64,000 nucleotides of DNA, taken from assembly GCF_009727055.1 (NCBI RefSeq), contig NC_052351.1, positions 57,891,285 to 57,955,284 on the forward strand, written 5' to 3'. Origin of the DNA: Benincasa hispida (taxonomy: Eukaryota; Streptophyta; Magnoliopsida; Cucurbitales; Cucurbitaceae). The notes under the pieces are model-generated. The model ran no database searches. It worked only from the letters and a program-made list of their open reading frames with translations, and was not told the origin of the DNA. A program made the position numbers and the translations under genes. Below, one piece after another: positions 56,223 through 64,000 of this stretch (positions are counted from its first letter, which is position 1; every line of letters starts with the position of its first letter).

Positions 56223-56701
56223 TGAAGGAACCTGTGAAGGCCCTTAGTAGAAATGTGAGGAACGGTCCCAATTTTAGTTTTATACAGAACGCAAATTACA
56301 GTTACAAAATTATGTAGAAAAAGGAAATTTACAGCATGCCACAACATAAAAATAGAAAAGGAAATTAGGGTTTCAAAAAACCCTTACCATTGATGAACCT
56401 TTTTCATCACGTGATTCCTTCTCCAAAATAGTAACAATCAAAACTGATTTCCAAATGATCACCACCATGAATGTTCCCTCTGTATTCTCTAGGATGAGAA
56501 TCACATGAGTTTAGTGGACTTTGTGATTCTTGGAGAGGGAAAGGAAGATAAGAGAGGAGATATTTTGGGAGAAAAATTTTGCACAGATTTTTCTGTATCC
56601 ATCACACACACAGAGTATTTTTCTTCTAGTAGTCAAGAGTTGTGTTTAAAACATGAAAATTATGGCTTAAATCATGTGCAAGTGAAACTTTAAATTTAAC
56701 A
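56223..56701 (-). mobile_element. 5' LTR of copia-D (479 bp)
   Basis: On the minus strand it begins TGTTAAATTTAAAGTTTC and ends AGGTTCCTTCA next to the primer site. Much shorter than the 1.4-2.1 kb LTRs of the other copia families here. The 62-codon open stretch inside is not a gene. The 3' LTR of copia-D is absent. Confidence 0.85.
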
Positions 56702-57110
56702 TAAAAAAAATGTCTTTTTTTAAAAGAAAAAGAAATCTTAAAATTTGTTTAAAAAAAACCTAAAATACATGTACAAAATTAACGATGCATTGTTTTTTAA
56801 AACATTGCTTTAAAATTTTTCAATAAATGAATATGCAAGTGAAAATTTTTTAACGTTGAAAATGCCATTTTTTAGGAAAAGGAAAGGTTAGAGATTTTTT
56901 AGAAACCTTCAAAAGTTGCTTAAAATGTATGTACAAAATTAATGATGCATGATTTTTAAAAACATTACTTTAAAATTTTTAGAAAAAATAAATGTGCAAT
57001 GTACATGTCGGCCTATGACAATAAATAAAATGAATCATAAAAAAAATAAGTCCATATATAAAATAATAACATGAAAAAAAAAAACATAAACTAACCCTCT
57101 TAAAAGTATA
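56702..57110 (-). mobile_element. Ogre/Tat-type leader with roughly 160-bp duplication
   Basis: Non-coding. Two diverged copies of a unit containing GTACAAAATTAA(C/T)GATGCAT lie 160 bp apart (56,762 and 56,922). Between the copia-D LTR and the tRNA-Arg primer site, so it is the start of the internal region of the Ogre-like element, cut off by copia-D. Confidence 0.5.
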
Positions 57111-57129
57111 TTTTCTAGTGGAGTCGCCA
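57111..57129 (-). other. Primer-binding site, tRNA-Arg type
   Basis: Minus strand TGGCGACTCCACTAGAAAA. Ogre/Tat elements use a site of the form TGGCGACTCCACTGGGGA, complementary to tRNA-Arg; the last bases are mutated. Confidence 0.7.
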
Positions 57130-59127
57130 AACTATCGCTACGGGTTTGCACGTGGAGCGACTGGCTTTATTCTCAAGAGGAGGAAAATGGAATTGCCACC
57201 AATCTGGATTTATAGGGTGTGATTGGGCACCCAAAACCTGCTAAAACGATCTGCAAATAGAGATAAAGGGTTCGGGGTCTTTTGTGTATGGATAAGGTAA
57301 CTAGCACCCCACAACACTCGTTCAGATAACGAAATTTAATTTTCTTGTGTTAATTTAAAGAAAATGACTTTGAAGAAAAAAATGATTTTTATGTTGATTT
57401 TTAAATGTCCCATATTTTATTGATCACTATTAAAATAAATAATAAACGATAATTATGAGTGGTTAAAGAACATTAGAAAAAATTATTTGAATTTAGGTTG
57501 GCCTTCCAAAATAAATTTATCACCTCAAGAATATTAAGGAATCAACCTCTTGAAACCCTAATTTCCATCGTAGGAAAATTTAAATAAAAAGATATTTTTT
57601 TTAAAAAAAAAAACCTTTTGTGAAACTTTTTTTTTTTATTTTTAAGGAAAATATTATTTATAAAATCAATTTTTATTTTATTTATTTATTTTAAAAGAAA
57701 AGTATGAAAAGAAAATTGTATTACCTTTTTCGTTGTAAGAAAAAGAATTCTTATAAAATCAATTCTATGTTTAGGTTATTTTATTTAAAGATCAAATATC
57801 AAGGGATTGATTTTAGAGAAATTCAAAATTCACTTTTAAAGAAAAATTCCTTTTATAAATTTTATAAATTCATTTTTTCAATAATTCATTTTTATTATTA
57901 AAGAAATAAAAGAATAAGTAAAAAGATACGAAATTTTATTTTTTAAAAAAATATTATTTACAAAAGAAAACATATTAAAACAAAATCTTGGCCTCCCAAG
58001 AATTTAAATTTATGCTTCAAGAATTCCAAATAACAGTCTTCCGAGAGTTTGAGTTTCATTGTCGAAGAAAAAACTTTTCTTTTTTCAAAATAAAGGTTAA
58101 TGTTAATAGAAAAATGATTAATTATTATCACTTCACAAAAACACATTCACGAATATTATTTAACAAATTTCATGATATAAATATTTTAAGTATAGGTAAT
58201 GATTGTGATACAAAAAAGTTTTTTTTTTTCATTAATGCAAAACAAATAAATGTGCCTCACAAAAAAAAACAACAATTTAGATAATGAACGACATCGATGA
58301 ATGAATGTAAACAAGACATCGACCTAGATTAAAAAAATATATTTTTTGTGATCGCAATAGGAGGCTTGTCGCGTAAACAACGACGCAATGATACTTTCTT
58401 CGAACAAGAAAAACTTAAAAGTAAAAAAATGTGTCTATGAAATTAGAATATGGAGAGGAGAAAAAAGCATGGACAAGAAAGAAAAAGATGAGAGAAATAA
58501 AAATCCGAGGGAAAAAGGTGGTGGAGATTTTTTTTAAAAAAAAAATGGAGAGAAGTTATGATAATGGAGAAATTGTTGGAAGAGGGAAAAAAGATTGGAG
58601 AAAAAATGAGAGGGGATGAGAGAAAACAAAAAAAAAAAAAAAGAGAGAGAGAGAGAGAGAAAGAAGAAGAAGAAGAAGAAAGAGAGAAAAACAAAGTCTT
58701 TCTAGGGTTTTATTGTGTGATGTTGTGTGTTCAAATAATTCTTAGTCACGCAATTGATAGAAAACCTAAATCCGTTTCAATTAGAAAAAAAATCAATCAA
58801 ATTAAATTAAGAGGAATAAATAATGTAATGAAAAATTATTTGATTGATTTGTAAGCTTTTATTAATTCCTTCTAAATCGATTTTGATATAAGTTTTCCAT
58901 ACAAAAATATTTGAATATTCAAAACTTTATCTTCCTTGCAAAATGAATATTTTTTTATTTTTAATTAAAAAATTATTTGAATATTAATTACTAAAAAAAA
59001 ATTGTTTATTTTATCTTAAAAGCTAGCAAATTCTAATTATGACAATGTCACAAAAATTAACAAAAGAAAAAAGAAAAAAGAAAAAAATATAATGAAGTAA
59101 AGTACCAGACAAATTTAGGGGTCTACA
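57130..59127 (-). mobile_element. Ogre/Tat-type 5' LTR (about 2.0 kb)
   Basis: On the minus strand it starts TGTAGACCCCTAAATTTGTC and runs to the primer site. The inner end is degenerate (no clear CA). Extremely AT-rich with many A or T runs. The several lysine-rich open translations between 57,700 and 58,860 are low-complexity artefacts. TTCTT follows at 59,128-59,132 as a possible target duplication; its partner is not in the window. Confidence 0.65.
58626..58690. repeat. (A)n(GA)n(GAA)n microsatellite
   Basis: A run of about 14 A followed by about 8 GA and about 6 GAA units, inside the Ogre-type LTR. Confidence 0.95.
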
Positions 59128-59985
59128 TTCTTCTTTCTTCCTTTTTTCGTTGAACATTTACATTATAGTCATGATTTTTTATTTAGCTAGTCATTTATTA
59201 TCAATCATGAGCTAAATTCTTTAAGGGGTTCGGCAATGTCAATTCCCTGAGTTTTATAGCTTGAGCAATACTTATGTATCAATCCCCTTGATTTATGTAT
59301 CTCCTTTGTTGATTTTTAAAGATAAAAATTGTTAAGTCAAATTAGCCACTTAATTTAGCAATCTAGTGGAGTCCTAATACAAGAAGGTTAGAGTATAAAC
59401 TGATGTCACAAAGGGATATGAGCCTAAGAGCCTCAAGATAGGACTATCACATAGCCTTAGAAATAAGGGACACCATCGGATAAGAAACTGCATGTGAATT
59501 CATCTAAGATTTAACAACCATAGAAATATAAGCATTAGAAGCTTGAGCTCCTAAAGGAACGTGACATAAAACCAAATAGGCGGAGCATTTTGTCCATGAC
59601 TAAGTTACTGTTCAGATATGATGCGGCCGCATTGCCCAAGGCACTTCACCAAATAGATTAAAACTTTGCCACATCCTGTTCAGCTATTCTTATTTACTGT
59701 TTGTAATCAAGAATATGCCTATTTACAACCATTCTTGCACCTGTTACCTTCAGTCTCATTGGTTCATTGTCCTAATAGAATTAAAAGTCAACTAGTGTCG
59801 AGTGATTTAACCATTGGAATGTTCTAAGGTTTATTATTGCAATTGACAATGTATGCTTGCACTTAGACCATACTTCATCCTTAATTTCTCTCATTCCATC
59901 ACCCATACACAGTAGGCTCAATTACAGTAATATATAATATTATATATATATATTATTTATATATTATATTAATATTTGACAAAAA
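59128..59985. other. Unassigned low-copy-looking DNA
   Basis: No transposon signature, no conserved open frame and no match to other parts of the window. Base composition is more even than the neighbours and it includes a NotI-type GCGGCCGC site (59,621-59,630 area). It may be intergenic or intron DNA of the original locus. It ends in an AT run. Confidence 0.5.
59928..59978. repeat. AT-dinucleotide-rich run
   Basis: Alternating TA/AT with a few interruptions, at the left edge of the copia fragment; such runs are frequent break points. Confidence 0.85.
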
Positions 59986-59990
59986 AAGAA

Positions 59991-60211
59991 ACTGTTAAAT
60001 AGCCCATAATCCAGTTCTACATGATAAGACAAAAAATATAGAAATCGATAAACACTTCTTAAAAGAGAAACTTGAAATTGGTGTAATTTGTATTCCGTAT
60101 CTTCCGAGTATAGAACAAACTGTCGATCTATTGACTAAAGGATTACTGAAGGTATAGTTTGAGAGAATAGTTTCCACGCTGGCAATTGAAGATAAATTTA
60201 AACCAACTTAA
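59991..60211 (+). pseudogene. copia-G RNase H C-terminus
   Basis: IAHNPVLHDKTKNIEIDKHF, LKEKLEIGVICIPYLPSIEQ, TVDLLTKGL and FERIVSTLAIEDKFKPT before TAA are the C-terminal end of copia RNase H (family blocks: NPV-HDRTKHIEID-HFI-EKL, ADLLTKGL). Two in-frame stops. The sequence belongs to a different copia lineage from copia-1 (HDKTKNIEID versus RRHKRGKRIKRK). Everything upstream is missing; a polypurine tract and LTR start follow directly. Confidence 0.9.
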
Positions 60212-60308
60212 GCGGGAGTATTGGTTGTAAATGAGATAATTAGCTACAAAGTCATAAATGATTTTATTTTATTCTCTTTATTATTCTTTCCTTTTATGCA
60301 TTATTTTC
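60212..60308 (+). mobile_element. Polypurine tract and truncated 3' LTR of copia-G
   Basis: AAGCGGGAGTATTGG is the copia polypurine tract. The LTR begins at TGGTTGTAAATGAG or TGTAAATGAG (60,222-60,226) and is cut after about 85 bp by an Athila-type LTR. Confidence 0.75.
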
Positions 60309-60309
60309 T

Positions 60310-60335
60310 AATAACTTGTAGAAATACAAGTTATT
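60310..60335 (+). repeat. Perfect 11-bp hairpin with GAAA loop
   Basis: AATAACTTGTA - GAAA - TACAAGTTATT; the same sequence as 15,814-15,837 plus one more pair. Confidence 0.9.
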
Positions 60336-60649
60336 GTAGTTGTTAAACTACAATAATGAGAGAAAGTAGTGAAAAATGTTTTAGATTTAATTAACTTCAT
60401 GCAAAAATACCACCCTGCGTTAATGACAGGAAAAAATGTGATTTGTGAAATATTAAGTGCTAATCATTTGAAGCACGTGGGAATTCGAGCAAAACGTGCA
60501 GATAGGGATCACCCTTATGCCATGCAAGTCACTAAAGCTAAGGCAACGAGTGCATAAAGACGGTGATGTGGCATAGCATAAGTCTAACGCATGCCTAGAG
60601 ATTTTTGATCATGGTATCATACATTGAGAAAAGATCATATGCGCCAATT

Positions 60650-60715
60650 AGTGTTGACCTTATGTGCAACATGTAGTCATATCTTTAACCACCCGGTCAG
60701 TGTTGACCTTATGCA
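60650..60715 (+). repeat. GTGTTGACCTTATG direct pair
   Basis: Two copies of (A/C)AGTGTTGACCTTATG about 50 bp apart in the LTR U3. Confidence 0.8.
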
Positions 60716-61065
60716 AACATACTCCCATGACTTCAACTACTCGATCAAACACATCAAAACGTCATCCGAGGTTATAAAAGAAGAAGACTCAAGACAAAAA
60801 GAGGATCGATCAATACATTCACTCAAGAAGTCGGGGAAGAAACCGATAGCAAAACTGGCCAAAAAGGAAGCTCCTTTGTCAACCTTGAAGAGAACCATCT
60901 GGAAGAGGCAACTTGAGAGAGTTCTGACTACATCCCCATCACTACCATCCATCAACGCACGTAGTAGAAGCAAGAGATCACCACCCATGTCGACAGGAAG
61001 CAAGAAATGGCTATCGGAAGCTTGGCATCTTCATCTTCACCCATTTCTTTTATTATTATTATTAT

Positions 61066-61412
61066 TTTTTTACTAGTTCAACTATGTTGGGCTTGCTCAC
61101 TTAATTTCTTGAATAAAGAAAAGCCCAAATGATGAAAAACATGTCTTCAGCTGAACAAACCCATGATCCAAAAGTCTTAGTTGATTTGACCCAAGACTTG
61201 GTAGGTAGATCGCTTGAATCTGGCTGCTTCACAACCTTCCAGCTGATGTGCAACACGTGGTAATTACCACTTTCACTGTCTGATGGAAATGACACGACTT
61301 CTGATGGGAAAAAGAAAAAAATAACAAACAATTTGGTTTTCTTTCTCTCTCTCGTTTCAAATTTCTGATTACAAAAGTTCTCTCTCTAACCCTCTTCTTG
61401 TTTGATTCACAA
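61066..61412 (+). promoter_or_regulatory. Possible host gene promoter and 5' leader
   Basis: Not similar to any transposon segment here. It contains TGGGCT (about 61,088) and AGCCCA (61,122), i.e. TGGGCY-type elements in both orientations; a CACGTG G-box (61,254-61,259); pyrimidine-rich initiator-like tracts (61,340-61,360, 61,378-61,390); and no TATA box. This combination is common in promoters of plant housekeeping or organelle-related genes. Inference only. Confidence 0.35.
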
Positions 61413-61571
61413 ATGTCTCACTCCCCAGGAATTTCAATTGCGCAACTATTCTTTTCTCCACTAATAACCCCTTGCCAACCAGCCCCAAAGCAAACGATAA
61501 ACAAAGACCTCTGGGTTTTCCTACCCTGCAGGATTCCGTTTTGTCGAGCCCAGCTTTGGTCTCTGGTTTGA
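61413..61571 (+). pseudogene. Possible first-exon fragment of a host gene
   Basis: I do not recognise this gene. From ATG at 61,413 a 52-codon frame starts MSHSPGISIAQLFFSPLI and is poor in acidic and rich in Ser, Thr, Pro and basic residues, as in organelle transit peptides. A +1 shift near 61,510 would give GFPTLQDSVLSSPALVSGLM and VVRAKN, which also looks like a transit-peptide end (VVRA), so a one-base change or a different start is possible. The opposite strand also has an open stretch of 95 codons (61,369-61,656), so direction is not certain. The fragment is cut off by the Athila-F LTR at 61,636. Confidence 0.3.
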
Positions 61572-61635
61572 TGGTTGTACGTGCTAAAAATCTTTGCATG
61601 AGTTTGTTGTGTGAATGAAGAAGAATATGAAACAT

Positions 61636-63292
61636 TGATAACGGGCAGAAAGGCACGTTATCATAGTGCTAAGTTATTAAACAATGTTGGCTTGCGTTGA
61701 TAAAACATGTTAAATTGTGTCCATTAAGCATCAATTTCATAATATTGTGGTCGCATGCGTTCATCGCAAAGGAACAGTTGATTTTTGTATTTTTATACAG
61801 AATATACATTGACGCAAGGCAAAAATTGCGATCATAGGAAATCATTGGTTGAGTGCAGCATTATCGCAAGGCTTTGTGGTGATCGTGTTCGCAAATATTC
61901 GCCCGAGAAGGATTGCCGCAACTTGGTCAGCGCAACATGATGGGCGCATCTGGGTGAAAGGCTAATTAATCGCGATGGGACATAAAGCTGATGACAGTTG
62001 AATCCGAATTAAGTTGATAGCCGATTAACGATAACAAGTACATTCAGCTTTTCGATGACAAATATTCGGCGCATTAGTCAGGGGAATTAAACCCTTCTCA
62101 TCTGATCAATCATGAGAGAGAAGCCTCCGTTTACCTTGGATGTTCTATAAATACCAAAGGCATCCTTCAGAAAAGGGATTGATTAGTTAATCAACTCGTC
62201 TTTGTGCATAGTTTCCCTTTCGTTTTAAGGCGAAGCAAGAGAAGAGTGGTGACGCCAGAGATCGCTCAGGGCAACTCGAGAGAGAACCTTGAGGCGAGGA
62301 AGCAGAGAGCGGGCCGACCCTCGTGAGAGCGAGATTATCTTTTGAGCACGAGTAGAAAAACAGTGTAAAAACCTAGGCAGTAAGAGATTGCTACTAGTCC
62401 CTTTATTCTATACTTGCATTGATATTTTGTACTTCATCTTCATATTTATACAATGGAAGTTCTATTTCTACATTTTTTTTCACTCTCGTAGCAAACATGA
62501 GTAGCTAAACTAGTCGAATGGGTTGAGAAGAACTAAGCTAACGTGATCTAGGAAATTCATTGCTTGCGATTGTCTTGTTTTATGTTGTGCCAAATGCCCC
62601 TTTAGAGCTACTCGAGAGAGAGTCTAAAGAAAGAACCTAATGACTGAGAGAACTAGGTTAGAATCTGGACTCGAGAGAGCAAGATTAGAACTACATAAGC
62701 AAGAGATAGGGACTTAGAGATAAGCTCTGTTTGTCAACTTGCATTGCATGCATCCTAGAAATGGGAATGATATTATGTGGTCGCCTTATTTATGTGTGTC
62801 ATTCTGTCATCGCATAAATAAGAATAGAGTCTTATATGTAGGTCCTATAGACTTAGCGCATATATCGCATGCGTTCTAGCCTTAGAAGCCGTGGAATTCG
62901 CACCGAGAGGTGGTTTACTGTTGTATGCATTTTGCATGATCGCATAGCATGAACGCATCTTAGGAAATATTAGCTGAAACTTTTCTCAAACCCGTTCACC
63001 GCATACTCATTGCATTTCCTGTTTATCAACTCTTTTCAAGCTTCGATGCATTTGTTTATTTTTCATTAACACAAATAACAATCCCAACAGTTTATTTATT
63101 TATCCGGTTACCACAAGGTTTTCATAAAAATTACTAACGCAACCTATTTTCACAAGTCTTTGAGTTCGACCTTAGACTTACCAGGAAACTCAGTGGAATT
63201 TACACTTGGATTCCGCTGAGGAAACTTGAGTGCACAACGTAATTTCACCATCGCATATCATCCATAAATCCACTTCATAAAATTAAGCATCA
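61636..63292 (+). mobile_element. 5' LTR of Athila-F (1,657 bp)
   Basis: Runs from TGATAACGGGCAG to TTAAGCATCA and is followed by a primer-binding site. It can be aligned from end to end with the solo LTR at 38,208-39,861. The left flank is AACAT (61,631-61,635), the expected target duplication; its partner lies outside the window. It contains TATAAATA at 62,146-62,153 and the GACCTTAGACTTACCAGGAAA phrase near 63,168. Confidence 0.95.
62146..62153 (+). promoter_or_regulatory. TATA box of Athila-F LTR
   Basis: TATAAATA in GGATGTTCTATAAATACC; position and context equal those of the solo LTR at 38,718. Confidence 0.75.
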
Positions 63293-63298
63293 AGTTTT

Positions 63299-63316
63299 TG
63301 GCACCGTTGCTGGGGA
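63299..63316 (+). other. Primer-binding site of Athila-F
   Basis: TGGCACCGTTGCTGGGGA, close to the tRNA-Asp-type site of Athila elements, six bases after the LTR end. Confidence 0.9.
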
Positions 63317-63371
63317 ATTTGGCAAAATAGTGTACTAACGGTAATTTTTCTGATTTCTTGAAGACTCTCAA

Positions 63372-64000
63372 TCTCTGGCGAATTACGACCCAAAGATTGA
63401 GAGAACATTTAGATGGAAATTGAGAGACCACCAACAGCAACCATAATCAGATAAAGAAGAGATGGCGGAGCAGCTTAGAAACGGAGCACCAAATGATAAC
63501 AATGTCATGGCGAATCCAATCCTGCTGGAAAACGATCGCAATAGACCCATTAGAGACTATGCATCGCCAAACCTCTATGATTTCTCTCCAGGAATCATGA
63601 GACCTGCCCTCGACAGAAGCCGATTCGAAATAAAGCTGGTGATGCTGCAGATGATCCAGACTGCAGGACAATTCGGAGGAAGGCATGGCCAGGATCCGCA
63701 TGCCCACCTCCGAAGCTTTATTGAAATATGAAATACTTTTGTGTTCCCTAACATCTCTGCCGAAGAAGTTCAACTAACTTTATTCCCATTTTTTCTCTGT
63801 GATCAGGCTAGGAAATGGGCATATTCTCTCGAGCCAAGAAAGATTACTTCATGGGAATAGGTTGTGGAGAAGTTTATGAAGAAATATTTTCCACCTACTG
63901 TGAATGCCAGACGAAGGAAACTAATTACAAATTTTGAACAAGACATGGACGAATCGCTCAGCGATGCCTGGGCGAGGTTTAAAAGGTTGGTTAGGGATTG
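63372..64000 (+). pseudogene. Athila-F gag, partial, two premature stops
   Basis: A conserved stretch NYDPKIERTFR precedes a TAA and then ATG at 63,462 (MAEQLRNGAPNDNNVMANPI). Then: RDYASPNLYDFSPGIMRPAL, RFEIKLVMLQMIQTAGQFGG, DPHAHLRSFIEI and a stop (TGA, 63,729-63,731) where other copies have Cys. The retrotrans_gag domain continues ARKWAYSLEP, SWE-stop (TAG, about 63,858)-VVEKFMKKYFPP and ARRRKLITNFEQ. The gene leaves the window. It is the best preserved Athila gag here and probably the youngest of the three, though already broken. Confidence 0.9.

Larger units (their letters stand above)
60309..61065 (+). mobile_element. Athila/Tat-type LTR fragment
   Basis: Begins TAATAAC (TG changed to TA) at an 11-bp perfect hairpin with GAAA loop (60,310-60,335). 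U3 with GTTGACCTTATG direct repeats (60,650 and 60,700), TATAAAA at 60,774, then an R-like purine-rich leader. It is cut near 61,065. The 150-codon open stretch (60,624-61,076) spans U3 to R and has no recognisable domain. Confidence 0.6.

Noticed and set aside
58431..58854. Overlapping lysine/glutamate-rich and serine/phenylalanine-rich open frames on both strands
   Set aside because: They arise from poly-A, GA and GAA runs within an Ogre-type LTR; no domain and strong low complexity.
60624..61076. 150-codon open frame
   Set aside because: It spans the U3, TATA box and leader of an Athila-type LTR; no conserved domain, and the same area in sister LTRs is non-coding.
1..64000. Endogenous pararetrovirus or complete virus-like element
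   Set aside because: No movement protein, coat protein or envelope-like frame was found; all Pol remnants follow Ty1/copia or Ty3/Athila order beside LTRs.
1..64000. tRNA, rRNA or small RNA genes
   Set aside because: I saw no convincing cloverleaf or rRNA sequence by eye. The tRNA-like matches are primer-binding sites of retrotransposons. A tRNA scan would be decisive.

Overview
The window reads as repeat-rich heterochromatin from a dicot plant. A cucurbit is my impression from the style of the LTRs, but nothing in the sequence proves it. It is AT-rich, has no long open reading frame, and almost every kilobase can be assigned to long terminal repeat (LTR) retrotransposons: Ty1/copia, Ty3/gypsy of the Athila and Ogre/Tat types, and probable Ty3 chromovirus-like LTRs. 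All are decayed and many are nested. Element labels such as copia-1 and Athila-A are mine.

Layout: 1-545 is the 3' part of a copia LTR, with a 15-base gap of N at 76-90. 546-2,485 is Athila-like 3' untranslated and LTR sequence. 2,490-4,295 is another Ty3-type LTR. copia-1 (+) has its leader at 4,300-6,430, broken gag-pol at 6,431-9,205 and a 3' LTR at 9,342-11,126. A second truncated copy is attached in tandem (11,127-13,903). 13,904-19,046 is a stack of LTRs ending in the 5' LTR of Athila-A (+). Athila-A gag-pol runs 19,174-26,083 and its integrase is split by a solo copia LTR (23,802-25,681). copia-C (+), which has lost almost all its genes, occupies 26,084-32,479. Athila-B (-) fills 32,480-43,665 and is broken by three solo LTRs (33,543-35,598; 40,910-42,741; 38,208-39,861). 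copia-E (+, leader only) covers about 43,690-46,377. An Athila-type LTR (46,378 to about 49,230) contains a second solo LTR (47,159-48,812). copia-D (-) extends from about 49,370 to 56,701 and is interrupted by an LTR at 49,622-51,533. An Ogre/Tat leader and LTR (-) lie at 56,702-59,127, followed by low-copy-looking DNA, a copia 3' end, an Athila LTR fragment, a possible host promoter plus first exon (61,066-61,635), and the 5' LTR and gag of Athila-F (+), which runs off the right end.

The parts do not work together as a pathway. They are a record of successive insertions, LTR-LTR recombination (solo LTRs with 5-bp target duplications), deletions and stop-codon decay. I did not find a new gene system. 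The best leads are: a conserved terminal hairpin at the 5' end of several Athila-type LTRs; a palindromic CTAAACGATCGTTTAG array in a copia leader; filler DNA copied from nearby sequence at a repair junction; the same integrase active-site Glu-to-Lys change in three elements; and a possible captured or disrupted host gene start near 61.4 kb.
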